Assembly: GCA_029204225.1 (NCBI GenBank)
Contig: CM055094.1
Span: 27,328,107 to 27,392,106, forward strand
Length of the DNA stretch: 64,000 nt
Origin: Diphasiastrum complanatum
Lineage: Eukaryota > Streptophyta > Lycopodiopsida > Lycopodiales > Lycopodiaceae
Direction of reading: 5' to 3'
Part shown: in pieces, positions 33,094-44,299 of the stretch
Layout: each line of letters opens with the position of its first letter
How positions within the stretch are numbered: the stretch's first letter is position 1
Notes under the pieces: model-generated
The model's input: the letters and a program-made list of their open reading frames with translations, nothing else
Told to the model about the DNA's origin: nothing
The model's database searches: none
Made by a program: the position numbers and the translations under genes

Positions 33094-33515
33094 AGCTGCA
33101 AATCTGGGAAGGTTTGGTGCTTGATTGGCTATCCTTCATGCTATTGATCATCTCGATCTCAGATTCATCCAATGGTGGGTTCCAAAGTGATTGGATCTTT
33201 CTTATACAGTAGGATGTTGTCTGGATCTTTAAGGATCTGATCAATCTGATCGGCCGAAAGTGAATTTTAGGCCTTTTACGATGGTTTTTCCTTAATAACA
33301 TTTTACTCCTTGCACTGATTAACCTGAGATTTTGACAGTAGCTGGATCTGATGCAGATCTTTCCACTGATCTAGTCTGCAAGGATTCTCTTGGGCGAGGG
33401 TTGGCTGTGCGAGGGCTCTTTAGCTATTTTTGCAGATAAAAAACATGATATCTCTCAGATATTTGGGAAGTAGCTCTCGCAAGACTCACAGTAGCTGGAT
33501 CTGGGTCAGATCTCA

Positions 33516-33710
33516 CTATAGAATTCCCTGCTTCATGAAGATTTTTTCCGACATTGCTTTCTTCCAAAATTTTCCTTTTGGATTATGGATTGCTTCTAGA
33601 TATGTCGTTGGCTCCACAATGTAGCTGCAAAATTCAACATATGTGTCTTTGCTCCAGTAAAGGTTGTCAATGAATCTGTCAGGGGGTCTTCTTATTCTCG
33701 TCAACCTTCT
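33516..33710 (-). pseudogene. Copia pol linker/RT N-terminus fragment
   Basis: The minus strand reads RIRRPPDRFIDNLYW, YVEFCSYIVEPTTYLEAIHN and FWKKAMSEKIF. These match the conserved stretch before the Copia RT (P-x-x-[FY]-x-E-A-x-W-x-x-A-M). It is a short remnant with no RT motifs after it. Confidence 0.75.
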
Positions 33711-34289
33711 TGGTTCGATTTGTCATTGTTGGTGTGTTCTTCAAATTCTTTGATAGGATGGTCTTTTGTTTTTTATTCTAGAATCTGTGGCTTGACATTT
33801 TGGTTTGATGTCTGGCCTTGAACTCCCTCTTCAATGCCAGTGCTAGCCTTTTTCTGGCCCTGATCACTACTTTCAGCTAACTAAAAAACTTTCTAAATAA
33901 AAAAAGATGACATTTGCTCTACCTGATAGCCTGTGAACATAGCTCTGTGTTTTTGGATCCCTGCACACTCAATACATGGTGCTCACTGGCTGGCTGACTG
34001 GCTCGCTGGCTCTCCAAGTCTCGTTGGCTGCCTCTCTAGCACTCTCTCTCTCTCTCTGGGCATGAAGGAGCTCCAACTCTCCCGCTGGCTGTTATTGCTT
34101 GTAAGACGCATGATTAGTGAATCATTTGAGTTCATCAGTTAAATTATGTGGGACTTTAAAGCAAGCTTTAAATTTTAAACTAGTTATAAGATTCATTAAA
34201 AGAATGCCAGCAAACAACCAGATTAACAAGCGAATGTAGTCACAGCATCTCTCGAACTCGACATGGAAGAATGAGCATTTATGGTCAAA

Positions 34290-36510
34290 GACCAAAAGGC
34301 ACTATTCAATAATTCTTGTGGATTCTGGAGCTGCTCAACATATGACAAATCACTCTTATACGCCTTACAGTACAAAGAAATTTGTTCATCTTGGCGATGA
34401 TAACACACACACTATCGAAGGTGAAGACATTGTAAGATTGATGTTCCAGCATGATCAATTCAAACTATTATCAAATGTTTTATATGTACCTAAACTCTCT
34501 ACATCTATGATCAGTAAGTAGAATCACTGATTTAGGTTCTAGGGTAGAGTTTAAGTCTGATCAGTGCCGAATTATCGATAGGACAAATAAGATCCTTGCA
34601 CTCGGCTTGAGTCATGGATACTTATATAGACTGGCACATTGTTATTCTGACACTACTCAAGCCTTGACATCCTTTGTTCTTGTCAATTAAGCATTACTTT
34701 GGCATTATAGATTAGGACACTTGAATCATACATCTGTGTTAAACATGTCTAAATAATCCCTAGCACTTGATCTCGACTATCCAACCAACAAAGTTGACCT
34801 CCCTGTCTGTCATAGTTGCATCCTTGGAAAACATACTCAGATTCCTTTTAGATCAAATCATAGGCATGCAGCAAAAGATGTTCTAGACATTGTTCATTCA
34901 TATATATGTGGTCCAATGCGAACTTCGTCGTTGCTTGATGCAAAGTATATCACTACCTTCATTGACAAATATTCTAGAAGAACAGTTGTTTATTTTATTA
35001 AGCAAAATTTGGAGGCTTTCAAAATATTTTGACAATTCAAAGAACATGCAAAAAATGGAACTAGTAAAAGAGTTAAAGCACCGAGGTCCACCGACAATGG
35101 AGGAGAATACGTCTCTATTGAATTCAAAGAGTATTGTCTTAAGAACAACATTGAGCAACAATACATTACCTCCTATTTGCCTCAGTCGAATGGACTTGCT
35201 GAGAGCAACAACAGAACCTTAGTTGAATCGGCCAAGGTATGCTTGCTCATGTGACACTTCCGAAGTCCTTCTGGGCTAAAGTTGTTTCCACTATAGCTTA
35301 TATTCAGAATAGATGTTTGACTAAAGTTCTCTCAAACAAGACACCACATGAACTTTGGATAGGCTCCAAACCATCATTATCGAACTTATGAGTTTTTGGA
35401 TGTATCGCTAATGCACAAATATCGCAAGATCTCAGGTAGAAGCTCGACTTTCAGAGTATCAAATCTATTTTCATCAGCTACACTACTTAAGGAAAATCTT
35501 ATAAGTTGTATGATCCTATCGAGTCGAAGATATTCAGTAGTCTAGATATCGTCTTCATCGAAGATCAGTTTATCGACCTCAAAGGTAAGGGAAAAGCTCA
35601 TATAGTCAAACTACCGGATTCTCCCGAAATATCAAACACTTTTGTTCCTAAGTCAACTATTCCTATTGAAGGTCCTAGCTCGTCTACTCCAGACGAACAA
35701 CTTATCAACAGTGAATCCGAAGATGATGATGTTGCATTCAAGCAACTATAGCATGATGAAAATAATCAACTTCGCTCATTACCCAGAAGATCGACAAGAG
35801 AAAGCAGACCGCCTATAAGATATATCAATGAGTTTGCAGCTTACCTTGTTCAAGAGCTTACTACTGTCGAAGAGGCACTATGTCAGCCCGATTTTGATCT
35901 CTGGAAAGAAGCTATGATAAAGAGTATTCATCTCTTATCAAGAACCAGACTTGGACTATTGTCAAATTACCTGCCAACAAAAATGTAGTTGATTGAAAAT
36001 AGATATTCAAAATCAAATACAAGGCAAATGAGAGCATCGATCGAAGAAAGGCTCAACTTGTCGCCATAGGATTTTCTCAAGTGCACAATGTTGACTACAT
36101 TGAGACTTTCAGTCCAGTAGTTAAACATTCTTCAATCAAACTTCTATTATCATTTTCAGTTGTCATAGATTTGGAAATACGTCAATGGATGTACAAAAAA
36201 CATATCTTAATGGAGTTATCGAAGAATATATTTAGATGATGCAACCCGAACATTATAACATAGAAGCTAAACAGAATCATGTATGCCAGAACTCCATAAA
36301 GCACTTTATGGCTTGAAGCAATCTGCTCAAGCATGGCTTCAAAGGATCAACACTTTTATTATCGATCACGGCTACAAATTAAGCACTCCATATTCTAATG
36401 TCTACTTCAAGTCAGTGCAGCATTATTTTATTATCATCACTTTGTATGTGGATGACAATTTGCTTTTCAACAACAGTGTCGATCTAATAACATACAATGC
36501 TATCCATTGA
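34290..36510 (+). mobile_element. Copia fragment: protease to reverse transcriptase
   Basis: Protease (ILVDSGAAQHMTNHS, 34313 on) is followed by the gag_pre-integrase domain (LWHYRLGHLNH, CHSCILGKH). The integrase core comes next (DIVHSYICGPM, STDNGGEYVSIEFKEYC, YLPQSNGLAESNNRT) in alternating frames. Then the pol linker (RRSTRESRPPIRYINEFAAY) and RT (KALYGLKQSAQAW, ITLYVDDNLLFN) end at 36510. RT motif A (CMDVQK-like) is degraded near 36185. RNase H is absent. Many stops are present. Confidence 0.85.
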
Positions 36511-36516
36511 ATTCCT

Positions 36517-36796
36517 TGTTAGAAATCAATGATAGCTTCATTGTTACACTTCTTAGTTACTGTACATGATGTACTTTATTGTTGATAGTTGTTACCAACT
36601 ATAACTAGTTGTAGGTTCATCTATTAGTCTACTCCTAGGTTTTTTCTCTCTATCAAGATTCAGGGCTTAGTTGTACAATTTACATTTAGTATGCAATTGT
36701 GTGAGAGAGTGTTGAGTGAGAGTGTGTGTTCTTCTTCAGCCTTCTATGGTGATTGCTTATAATAAATGCTTGATGATGTTTATCTGATTATTGACA
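36517..36796 (+). mobile_element. Copia LTR, TG...CA, followed by tRNA-Met primer site
   Basis: The block starts TGTTAGAAATCAATGATAGC and ends TTATTGACA at 36796. TGGTATCAAAGC follows at 36797-36808, so it is placed like a 5' LTR. It lies only 7 bp after the truncated RT of the preceding Copia fragment. No gag of the same orientation follows; the next coding remnant is at 37.4 kb. Confidence 0.7.
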
Positions 36797-37389
36797 TGGT
36801 ATCAAAGCTGCGATAGTCCTACATGCCTGATCAGTGGATACAACTTGCTCCGAAATGAAGTGAGTAAATCCTTCACGGGAGGTGAAAGCTTAAAGAGACA
36901 AAAACTACTAGAAGGAATCATTCCTTGGTGTATTTTGCAGGTTTTGGAACTCAGAATCATCAGTGGAGAATGAAGACACAGTCTCGGAGGCATCATAAAG
37001 GCTAGGACAACATCAAACAAATTGAAAATTTGTTGAGTGAAAAGATTTTTACGATACTTCCTAGCTTTTGTGAAAAGTACCATTTGTGAGAGAGATTTGC
37101 CAAGAAATCTCTCATTTGTCTGTTTGGAAAACTGCAGATCACACTAGACAGTGTCTAGTATTGCCATTCAAAGTTTATGAGGCTTCATACTTTTCACATT
37201 ATTGATATTTGCCTTTTGACGGATTACACACTTTGAAATCTAGAATATTCCCTCTGAAAATTCATATATTCTCTCTACTTTTCATCTTGATCTATATTGA
37301 TATCAGATCAATGTATGCAAGCTAAAGGAAATCCTGAGTGGTCATACACCCGCGTGCCGAACCGATATCACATAGCCGTACTAATATTG

Positions 37390-37600
37390 GATCAACGTGC
37401 ACGAGAATTATCTTTGGCATAGTCATCTGAACATGAGGAGTCTCTACAACATTAGCAGAAAGAAACTCGTGAGTGCTTTGAAGATTACAAGTCCAGACTC
37501 CGAATTTGCGAAGCTTGTCAGAAGGGCAAGCAACATTGAAATCCATTTGTACATGAAGGAAGAAGAGCCAAGGACATCCTTGAGCTAGTTCACTCATAGT
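37390..37600 (+). pseudogene. Copia gag_pre-integrase fragment
   Basis: Plus-strand frames read YLWHSHLNMRSLYNISRKKL, then in a shifted frame ICEACQKGKQH with NPFVHEG and DILELVHS. This is the HHCC domain and integrase start of a Copia element. It ends at 37600, where the minus-strand Copia begins. It may be the internal remnant of the element whose LTR is at 36517-36796. Confidence 0.75.
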
Positions 37601-37860
37601 AGATTGTTGGCTAAACTAGGTACATATTGCACGTTGCTTATCTGTTTTATCATCTCGCTGGCTAGCTTCATTGGTACCATTCCAAATCCTTTAACAGATA
37701 GTAATTGGCCATCGGCTTGTCCAACTTTATCACCATTGTGAATTTCCTTGAGTTTTGAAAACCACTCTTTCCTTGAAGTCATGTGCTTGGATGCTCCAGT
37801 ACTATCGATGTACCAAGTATCCTTGGCTTCATCACTAATCATCAATGCTATAATGAACAA
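37594..37860 (-). pseudogene. Copia protease
   Basis: DTWYIDSTGASKHMTSRKEW carries an inserted residue in the active-site strand (DSTGAS instead of DSGAS). It continues SVKGFGMVPMKLASEMIKQI and NVQYVPSLANNLL, the usual Copia protease end. The next element starts right after. Confidence 0.8.
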
Positions 37861-37919
37861 GTTTGAGCTCTAATATTGATCAGCATAATTGCTCGCTTGC
37901 CATTTGCCTTTTCTTTGTG

Positions 37920-38877
37920 CTATCTCCTTTTGTTTCTTGAAGCATTCACGCTCCCAATGGCCAGGTTTGTTGCAGTACCTACAATTTCCAGGTTTATTTT
38001 GTTTGAAATAGTCGCGTTCTTGACCTCAGCCTTAATTCCATTGCCTCGATTCAGACTATCATTGACTTGTTTATGAAATTGTTGAAATGATCCCCGACTT
38101 GAGTTTCCTCCTCTCGATTGATACCTTCCATGGCCAAATCTTTTGCCTCGTCCTCTAACTACAAGAGCTTGATCATAGCCCCTATTATGATGATTCAAGT
38201 TCTCTTGACATTGCTCTTCCTGCAATTTCCAGGTTTATTTTGCTTGGAATAGTCTCGTTCTTGACCTCGGCCTTGATTTCATTGCCTCAATTCAAACTAT
38301 CATTGACTTGCTCATGAAATTGTTGAAATGATCCATGGCTTGAGTTTTCTCCTCTCGATTGATACCTTCCATGGCCAAATCTTCCGTCTCGTCCTCTAAC
38401 TACAAGAGCTTGATTATAGCCCATGTTACGATGATTCAAGTTCTCTTGACATTGCTCTTTCTGCAAAAGCAATCCACCTAGTTCTTCATAGGTTGGAAGA
38501 TTCTCTCTTGTGGCTATACCTGTCACAAACATCTGATGTGACTCACTCAGACTATTCAATGTCAACTGCACGATCTCATGATCATGTACACGCTTTTCAA
38601 CTACTTCTAATCGGTCACGAATCTCTTTGATCTTCAATAGGTGATCGGCAATAGTTGCACCATCATCCATCTACAATGTATGCAACTTCGTCTTCATAAA
38701 TAGTATTTGAGATGTGTTTGTCGTTTCAAACAATGTCTTCAATTTATCCCAAGCTTCTTTCGGTCCTTCCGAATCCGAAATGTAGGGAATAATTTCATCT
38801 CTAATTGATAAGTTGATGACATTATGTGCTTTCCGTTTTCTCCCCATCTCATCAAATGTAACGTCCCTAGAAATCAC
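37920..38877 (-). pseudogene. Copia gag with internal tandem duplication
   Basis: AWDKLKTLFETTNTSQILFM, then ATIADHLLKIKEIRDRLEVV and LPTYEELGGLLLQKEQ, form the gag fold. The basic C-terminal segment around QALVVRGR-x-x-RFGHGRYQSRG occurs twice, at 38480-38230 and 38225 to about 37990. About 240 bp was duplicated in tandem. The second copy runs on to a degraded knuckle (CRYCNKPGHWERECFK remnants near 37930-37990). Confidence 0.85.
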
Positions 38878-38879
38878 AA

Positions 38880-39591
38880 GCTTCTATGCATTTGTGTCAT
38901 ACATCATGTATGCCTTGGCCTTCTCATCATATCCAAGGAAAATACAGCTAATAGCTTTTGCATCCAATCTCCTTCATTTCTCATCCGGAATATGAGCATA
39001 AGCATCACAACCAAATACTCTCAAATGAGAAATATTAGGTTTCTTTCTCGTAAAAGCTTCATAAGGTGTCTTACCTTCCAGAGATTTTGTAGGACACCGA
39101 TTTAGGATGTGTGTAGCTATATTGCAAGCTTCTGTCCAAAAGGTGTTTGGCAAACCTTTGCTTTTGAACATTGCTCTAGCCATCTCAACAATGGACCTAT
39201 TCTTTCATTCTGCAACTCCATTTTGTTGTGGTGAATAAGGTGATGTAGTCTACCTCTTAATCCCTTGATCTTTGCAAAAATCAATAAATTTTGTTGAAAA
39301 GTATTCACCACCTCCATTTGATCTCAAAGTCTTGATACAACATCTTGTTTGCTTTTCAACTAATGCCTTGAATTCTTGAAACTTAGCAAAAGCATCTGAT
39401 TTCTTGCTTATGAAATAAATCCAAATGCATCTGCTATAATCATTAATGAAGGTAATAAAGTAATAGTGGCCACTAAGAGATCTAGTCTGCATTGGTCTAC
39501 ATAAATCACTATGGACAAGATCTAGGATGCCATTGGCTCTCTTTGCTCCACTTTTGGAAAATCTCTTCTGTGTTGTTTTCCCAAAATACAA
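38880..39591 (-). pseudogene. Copia integrase
   Basis: GILDLVHSDLCRPM, ITFINDYSRCIWIYF and TLRSNGGGEYFSTKFIDFC cover the core; the second catalytic Asp of the usual SDNGGE has become Asn (RSNGGGE). FSKSGAKRA and the zinc-ligand GKTTQKRF precede it. WTEACNIATHILNRCPTKSL, then HLRVFGCDAYAHIPDEK, form the C-terminal part in a second frame. It is inactive by the core mutation and frame breaks. Confidence 0.85.
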
Positions 39592-39869
39592 CCTTAACAG
39601 ATTTTTCCTTCAAAAGAAATATTAGGTAATCCAATAACTAGATTACCTCTTTTGAGAATTTGTAAGCCTTGAGCACTAATATGACCAAAATCGTTGATGC
39701 CAAAGATCACAACCGTGCTTACCATTGCTTGAGCAAAAGATTTTGCATTCAATTTGTAGAGTCAATTTCTGCTAACTCTAGCTCCTAGTAGCAATCACCT
39801 TGTAGTGATTCTTGATGTCCTTGACGAGACATTTGTCACTATCAAACTCAACCTTAAGTTGTTGATCAA

Positions 39870-40551
39870 CCATCGTCCCAACTACAGACCAATTAAAGTC
39901 GACTCTCTTTCTGGATCGAGATATTTCCTGACCTTCATAGATGATTACAACAAGATGACAACTACATACTATTTGAAGAAGAAGTCTGAAGTGTTCGATG
40001 GATTTAAGAAGTTCATAGTGTTTGCAGACACCTCCAAGAAATTGCAAATCCTCAGGTCAGACAATGGAGACGAGTATTCGAACAAAGAGTTTTCAAGCTT
40101 CCACCAAGACAGATGAATCGAGCATCAGTTCAGACCTACCTATACACCACAATATAATGGTGTGACAAAAAGACAAAATAGGACTTTTGTCGAAAGAGCT
40201 AAATGCATGATGGCTCAAGCACAATCGCCAAGTCAATTTTGGACTGATGCAATTGCAGCTACTGTACACCTACAGAACTGATCGATAACGACGATGTACA
40301 AAATGTGGACGGGTGAGAAGCTTGATCTATTGTACATACGAGTGTTCTAATGTGCAACATACATGCACATACCAAAAGAAAAGATAATCAAATTCGACGA
40401 AAAGGTGCAGATAGTGATGGTCGGATATTTGGACGACTCACAGATATATCGACTCTACAATCCAACCTCAAAGAAGGAGGTAATAAGAAGAAACGTGAAG
40501 TTCGACACATCGATGTTTTCAAGAGTTAAAGAATCAAGAGGCCATAATTAG
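39870..40551 (+). pseudogene. Copia integrase core
   Basis: PIKVDSLSGSRYFLTFIDDY, then TTTYYLKKKSEVFDGFKKF and ILRSDNGDEYSNKEFSSF, contain both core Asp positions. Then come TPQYNGVTKRQNRTFVERAK, CMMAQAQSPSQFWTDAIAA and, after further breaks, IVMVGYLDDSQIYRLYNP. At least three stops interrupt it (near 40114, 40280 and 40350). It is joined back to back with the minus-strand element at about 39895. RT is missing; LTR-like DNA follows. Confidence 0.82.
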
Positions 40552-40559
40552 ACATATTG

Positions 40560-40966
40560 GGGTGGCTTGAACTAGTCTAGATAGCTTGAGAAGTGGATTC
40601 ATAACTCCAATTCAACTCAAAGTAGGAGGAGAGTCCATAAATCTATATATATGTGATGTACTCTCATTGAGAAGATGATGATTTTTGTGTGTAATGCAAA
40701 TTTGGAGACTAAGATCTTTGTGCCCTCTCTCTCTACTCGAGTTTGTACATTCATATTCTCTCCCTAGCCGAGTTGAGGCATTTATTGTACTTAGTTTCAT
40801 ATTTTGTTGATAGATCTTGCTTGTAACACAATAATATTTCTTGTATGATCAGCTTTCCTATCGTCAATCAATGCTAGTTTGATCCTTATGGTATTATTGG
40901 GCTTAGGAGATCAAAAGTACATGTGTAGGGCATCCCACACGTGTGAATTTAACTTGGTATCAAAGC
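40560..40966 (+). mobile_element. Probable LTR ending at a tRNA-Met primer site
   Basis: AT-rich, non-coding sequence with CACACGTGTG at about 40937-40946 leads to TGGTATCAAAGC at 40955-40966. The left limit is uncertain. It lies directly after a truncated integrase, the same arrangement as at 36.5 kb. Confidence 0.5.
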
Positions 40967-41459
40967 CTACCTAAGATTTACAAGCAAATCTAATCAAAAA
41001 ATTTGCAAATTTGATCTAGAAATTGTTTAGATTCTACTTCCTAGCTAGTTTGTAGTTTTTTGGTGATTTAGAGCTTCAAACCACTTTGAATGGTTTAGAT
41101 CAGATACTGTACGGAATTTCAGGTGCAGGCATGTGTGAAATCTTCCCATTTTCAGTTTGGTGGTTCTCTCTCACCTTAGATCCAAATTTCATGCAATTTA
41201 GCCCACTAGAAAGCTAGAAATGTGTAAAATCTGATGCAATTTGAATTATGACAATTGGATAAGCCAATCAAAAGTTATAAGCTTTTGAATAGGTGTAGGT
41301 AGGGCGCCTAGACCTGTGGAAAATCTTCAGTACATGTCATTTATTGCTTGAATGATCACAAAAATCATCCAGAAGTTGACCAATCTCATCTATATTTGAT
41401 TTAAGCAAAATTTAGAGGATCTATGCAAATTGTTTTATACAAATAGATTGTATTTGAGT

Positions 41460-41500
41460 CAATTTGACATTTTTGGAGTATTTCACACGTGTGAAATTTA
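41460..41500. promoter_or_regulatory. 18-bp perfect G-box palindrome
   Basis: ATTTCACACGTGTGAAAT at 41480-41497 is a perfect palindrome around CACGTG, the core bound by plant bZIP and bHLH factors. It lies in LTR-like DNA. A role is inferred only. Confidence 0.4.
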
Positions 41501-41700
41501 GAGAACCATAACTTTTGCCATACTTCATCTTTTTTGATGATTCAAATCTTGTTTTAGAGAGATTGTCAAAACTAGTGAGACCTATCTCACAATTTTTTGC
41601 TTAGTCTTACATAGGATTTGGTTTTTGACCCTTGATTGGTCCCTATAGTGAGAAGATAAGCAATTTTTTCATCCATCTTTTTTTATTTCCAACATTCTTT

Positions 41701-42165
41701 ATGGCTTCAATGGGTGCCTTTCTATTAGAAGCAAGTGAAAGAACTTCTACTTTGAGCCACATTCATATTTTCCCCCCTAAAGTTCTTCACTTGCATCACA
41801 CAGCTCCATTCCTCCATACAGGGTTTCTATCAAATCTCAACCGAAGGACTCTTGTCAAATCTCAACCGAGGGACTCCTGTCAAATCTCGACTGGAGCATT
41901 ATGTCGAATCTCAACCGAAGGACTCCTGTCAAATCTCAACCGAGGGACTCCTGTCAAATCTCAACCGAAGCATCCTGTCAAATCTCGACCGGAGCATCTT
42001 GTTGGATCTCAACTGCCTCTCTCTCCAGATGACTCCATCCCTGACCTTCCAGAAGTTAACACTGACATCGGGGGTCATGATGACTTCCTGGCAGATCCAT
42101 TGGAGTCAAGAAGATTCTCGTCCAGACAAAACACGGGTGCAGCTGAACCATCTACGAGCGAGTAG
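41701..42165 (+). CDS. Unrecognised ORF with a 24-25 bp repeat inside
   Basis: An ATG at 41701 starts MASMGAFLLEASERTSTLSH; the ORF runs 154 codons. The middle is made of short repeats (QPRDSCQ, KSQP-like) from the minisatellite at 41830-42001. The end is acidic (PEVNTDIGGHDDFLADPLES). I do not recognise a family. Downstream sequence contains stops but keeps a coding-like composition, and an LTR-like block lies further on, so this may be a gag-like part of a degenerate retroelement. It may equally be a chance ORF. Confidence 0.3.
   Translation: MASMGAFLLEASERTSTLSHIHIFPPKVLHLHHTAPFLHTGFLSNLNRRTLVKSQPRDSCQISTGALCRISTEGLLSNLNRGTPVKSQPKHPVKSRPEHLVGSQLPLSPDDSIPDLPEVNTDIGGHDDFLADPLESRRFSSRQNTGAAEPSTSE
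41830..42001 (+). repeat. Minisatellite, seven 24-25 bp units
   Basis: Seven units, such as TCAAATCTCAACCGAGGGAC followed by TCCTG, occur in tandem and an eighth is decayed. Two variant types alternate: CAACCGARGGACTCCTG and CGACYGGAGCATYWTG. The changes in unit length (24 or 25) shift the reading frame between units. Confidence 0.85.
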
Positions 42166-42647
42166 GCAAAAGAAAATGATACGGGCACTAAGGCCTTGGA
42201 CGATTACCTGGCAAGGCCACCACAACAATGTAGGGCAGCTTCTCCTACCAGGCCAAGGGGCAAGATGGCCGATACCAAAGAGTCAGAGAGATTTGAAAAA
42301 AAATACCCTCCCAACATGAGAGGAGGCAAAGAGGAGATCGATCAAAGCCAATAGTCCACTAGGGATGAGATCATTGCGGCACTGCAACCGCAACCTGAAT
42401 GGCGGAACAAGGTCTTGAAAGATAGCATGCGGCTACAAGAACACCTAAGAGCACCAATATGGAAATGAATTGATCCATTCTGTATGCTGCTCAAATGAAG
42501 AAATCCATGGCCGACAGAAAAGCCACGGGTTGAATTGGTGAACTGGCCCCAGTGATTCCGGGAATTTCAGACAAAATCTCTCTGGATGACCTAAGGCTAC
42601 AGTTGTTGGACTTTGGGCACAAATACAAGACCAGTGCTGATCTATGA

Positions 42648-42962
42648 GTGCAGGAATGCGCCGATTATTGCAAATCAATGGCCTTTATAATGCAGCAAGA
42701 ATGTTTTTGGGATTGTGGTTTGGATCCGATCAAGATCAATCCCAACGTAGCCCTCCAGTCAGAGGAAGACCATGAGATGATGGCCCAAATATACTACAGA
42801 GCGGCCTTCATGTCATCACAATATGTCACCATGATAGAAGACTGGCAGGAGATGGGCTTCATTGAAAAGATACGAGAGTACCTGGCGCCACTAAACAACG
42901 ACAGTAAGCTCCGCTTCCAAGTGTTCAAAGCCCTGGGGCAAAAAATGGGCAAGCAAAAATAG
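42648..42962 (+). CDS. Unrecognised short ORF, possibly retroelement-derived
   Basis: This 104-codon ORF includes MQECADYCKSMAFIMQQECF and MSSQYVTMIEDWQEMGFIEK. Its composition is helical and coding-like, with no motif I know. It sits between the minisatellite and an LTR-like block, so a degraded gag-type protein is possible. No function is claimed. Confidence 0.3.
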   Translation: MQECADYCKSMAFIMQQECFWDCGLDPIKINPNVALQSEEDHEMMAQIYYRAAFMSSQYVTMIEDWQEMGFIEKIREYLAPLNNDSKLRFQVFKALGQKMGKQK

Positions 42963-43389
42963 ATGGCAAGACCACGAGGCGAGCAGGACTTGCAAGATAT
43001 TCTCAAGAGGGCTGGAATGTAGCGGCCATTGAGAGATCTTCATTTTTGAGAAACAATTTTGCGGATACTAAGCACCTGGTTTTACGGAAGCGAATGAATA
43101 TCCACGCTTTTCCAAGTGCCGAGCGGAACGACATCACCTATGTTGCAGTGGGTCTTGCAACAGATTAGAGATGGATAATGTTAGCGAATTTCAGAGAATC
43201 CCCAGATGCCGAGCCAAGATGAAGACACAGAGTATCTCACACCCCCATGACCGAGGAGGTCTCAGAAGGAGGAGAGAAGAAGAAGCTAAGAGCCGAGGAT
43301 TACTAGGTAGGATGACAGTCATTTCCTATGTGACCCTACATGATGTATCCCAGAGAAGGAACGACCATGTAGGAGCTAGTAATGTTTCC

Positions 43390-43700
43390 TAGGCAATGTA
43401 AATAAGTGTAGACCCCCTTAAATAATTTAGAGTGAGCCACCTTTTGATGGTGACCTCTAGTGGAAGGGCTTCTTCCACTTGTAATTTCTAAGTTAGTGGA
43501 ATTGCCACTTAGGCTCCACATGGGTAGCCTTCTTACTTATTTAAGGGGACCCCTCTTTTGTGAGGGAGCTTTGATTGTATTGTGATTCCTCTTGATTGAA
43601 TAAAGAAGATCTACCACGAGTTCTTGGCAATTGTGAAGCTCCTTGTTCATGGCAATCTTCTTGAGTGAAATTTTTATGAGCATATTCTGATTTCCTTTGT
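43390..43700 (+). mobile_element. Probable LTR (promoter and poly(A) features)
   Basis: The order is a block with GTAGACCCCCTTAAATAATT, a TATA-like TTATTTAAGGGGAC near 43537, and GAATAAAGAAGA near 43598. This is the promoter, leader and poly(A)-signal pattern of a plant LTR. No coding region is inside. Ends and target-site duplication were not found. Confidence 0.45.
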
Positions 43701-44299
43701 GATTGTGGATTAATTAGATCTCTTGCTTACTTTTTTGCTTCGTGGAATGTAGATGTGGATTAACTTTCTTGTTTCTTAATTTTGTAGTTTCAGCATGCAG
43801 GTAAACTATAGAGGCTGAGATTGTGAATCAAATTTGCATATTCACTAACAATCATGTCCTTGATTGTTCTTGGGTATTCCAAGCATCAAGAAATGGGTGT
43901 TTCTTGATTCTTGGGCTGCTAGAATGCTGTCAAGTAGTTAGTATTCTTGTTTCTTGTTTCTTGATTGAGTAGCTTAATCTTGTTATTGCATTTTTCTTGA
44001 TTTCCTAAGAAATTTTAGTAGATAGATTGTAGAATTGCTCCCTGTTCAGAACGTTGATCTATGCTTGAGCTAGGATTGGTTCCATGGCTTGTAAATGCAT
44101 GTAGTTGAGTGAACGTATTCGTTTCTCCCCACTGACAAGCTGGGAATACATGTTGTAATTTGAGAAATACTTCTGTCTGGAAACCGTTCTACACAAGAAT
44201 ATTTAAATGTAAAGAATCGTAACCAACAGAAGTAACAGAGAATAAGAAGAACCAAGAATCGTGTTCACAGATTTGGCTGGAATATGTAAACAGAGGATC

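Larger units (their letters stand above)
28475..33095 (-). mobile_element. Ty3/Gypsy retrotransposon, partial
   Basis: On the minus strand the order is gag (33093-31518), protease (31113-30643), linker, reverse transcriptase (29765-28910) and RNase H (28909 to about 28475). This is the Gypsy order with RT before any integrase. The RNase H end breaks off at about 28475 against the Copia element, so integrase and one LTR are missing. No 5' LTR or primer site was identified above 33.1 kb. Many stops and frameshifts are present. Confidence 0.88.
37594..39895 (-). mobile_element. Rearranged Copia: integrase fused in frame to gag, then protease
   Basis: Read along the minus strand, the domain order is protease tail plus gag_pre-integrase (39895-39600), integrase (39591 to about 38880), then gag (about 38840-37920), and protease again (37860-37594). 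The normal order is gag-protease-integrase-RT, so pol is followed by gag. At the joint one ORF (38877-38671) reads ISRDVTFDEMG (end of the integrase region) straight into RKRKAHNVINLSIRDE (gag). RT and RNase H are absent. The element ends at 37594, against an opposite-strand fragment. Confidence 0.85.
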
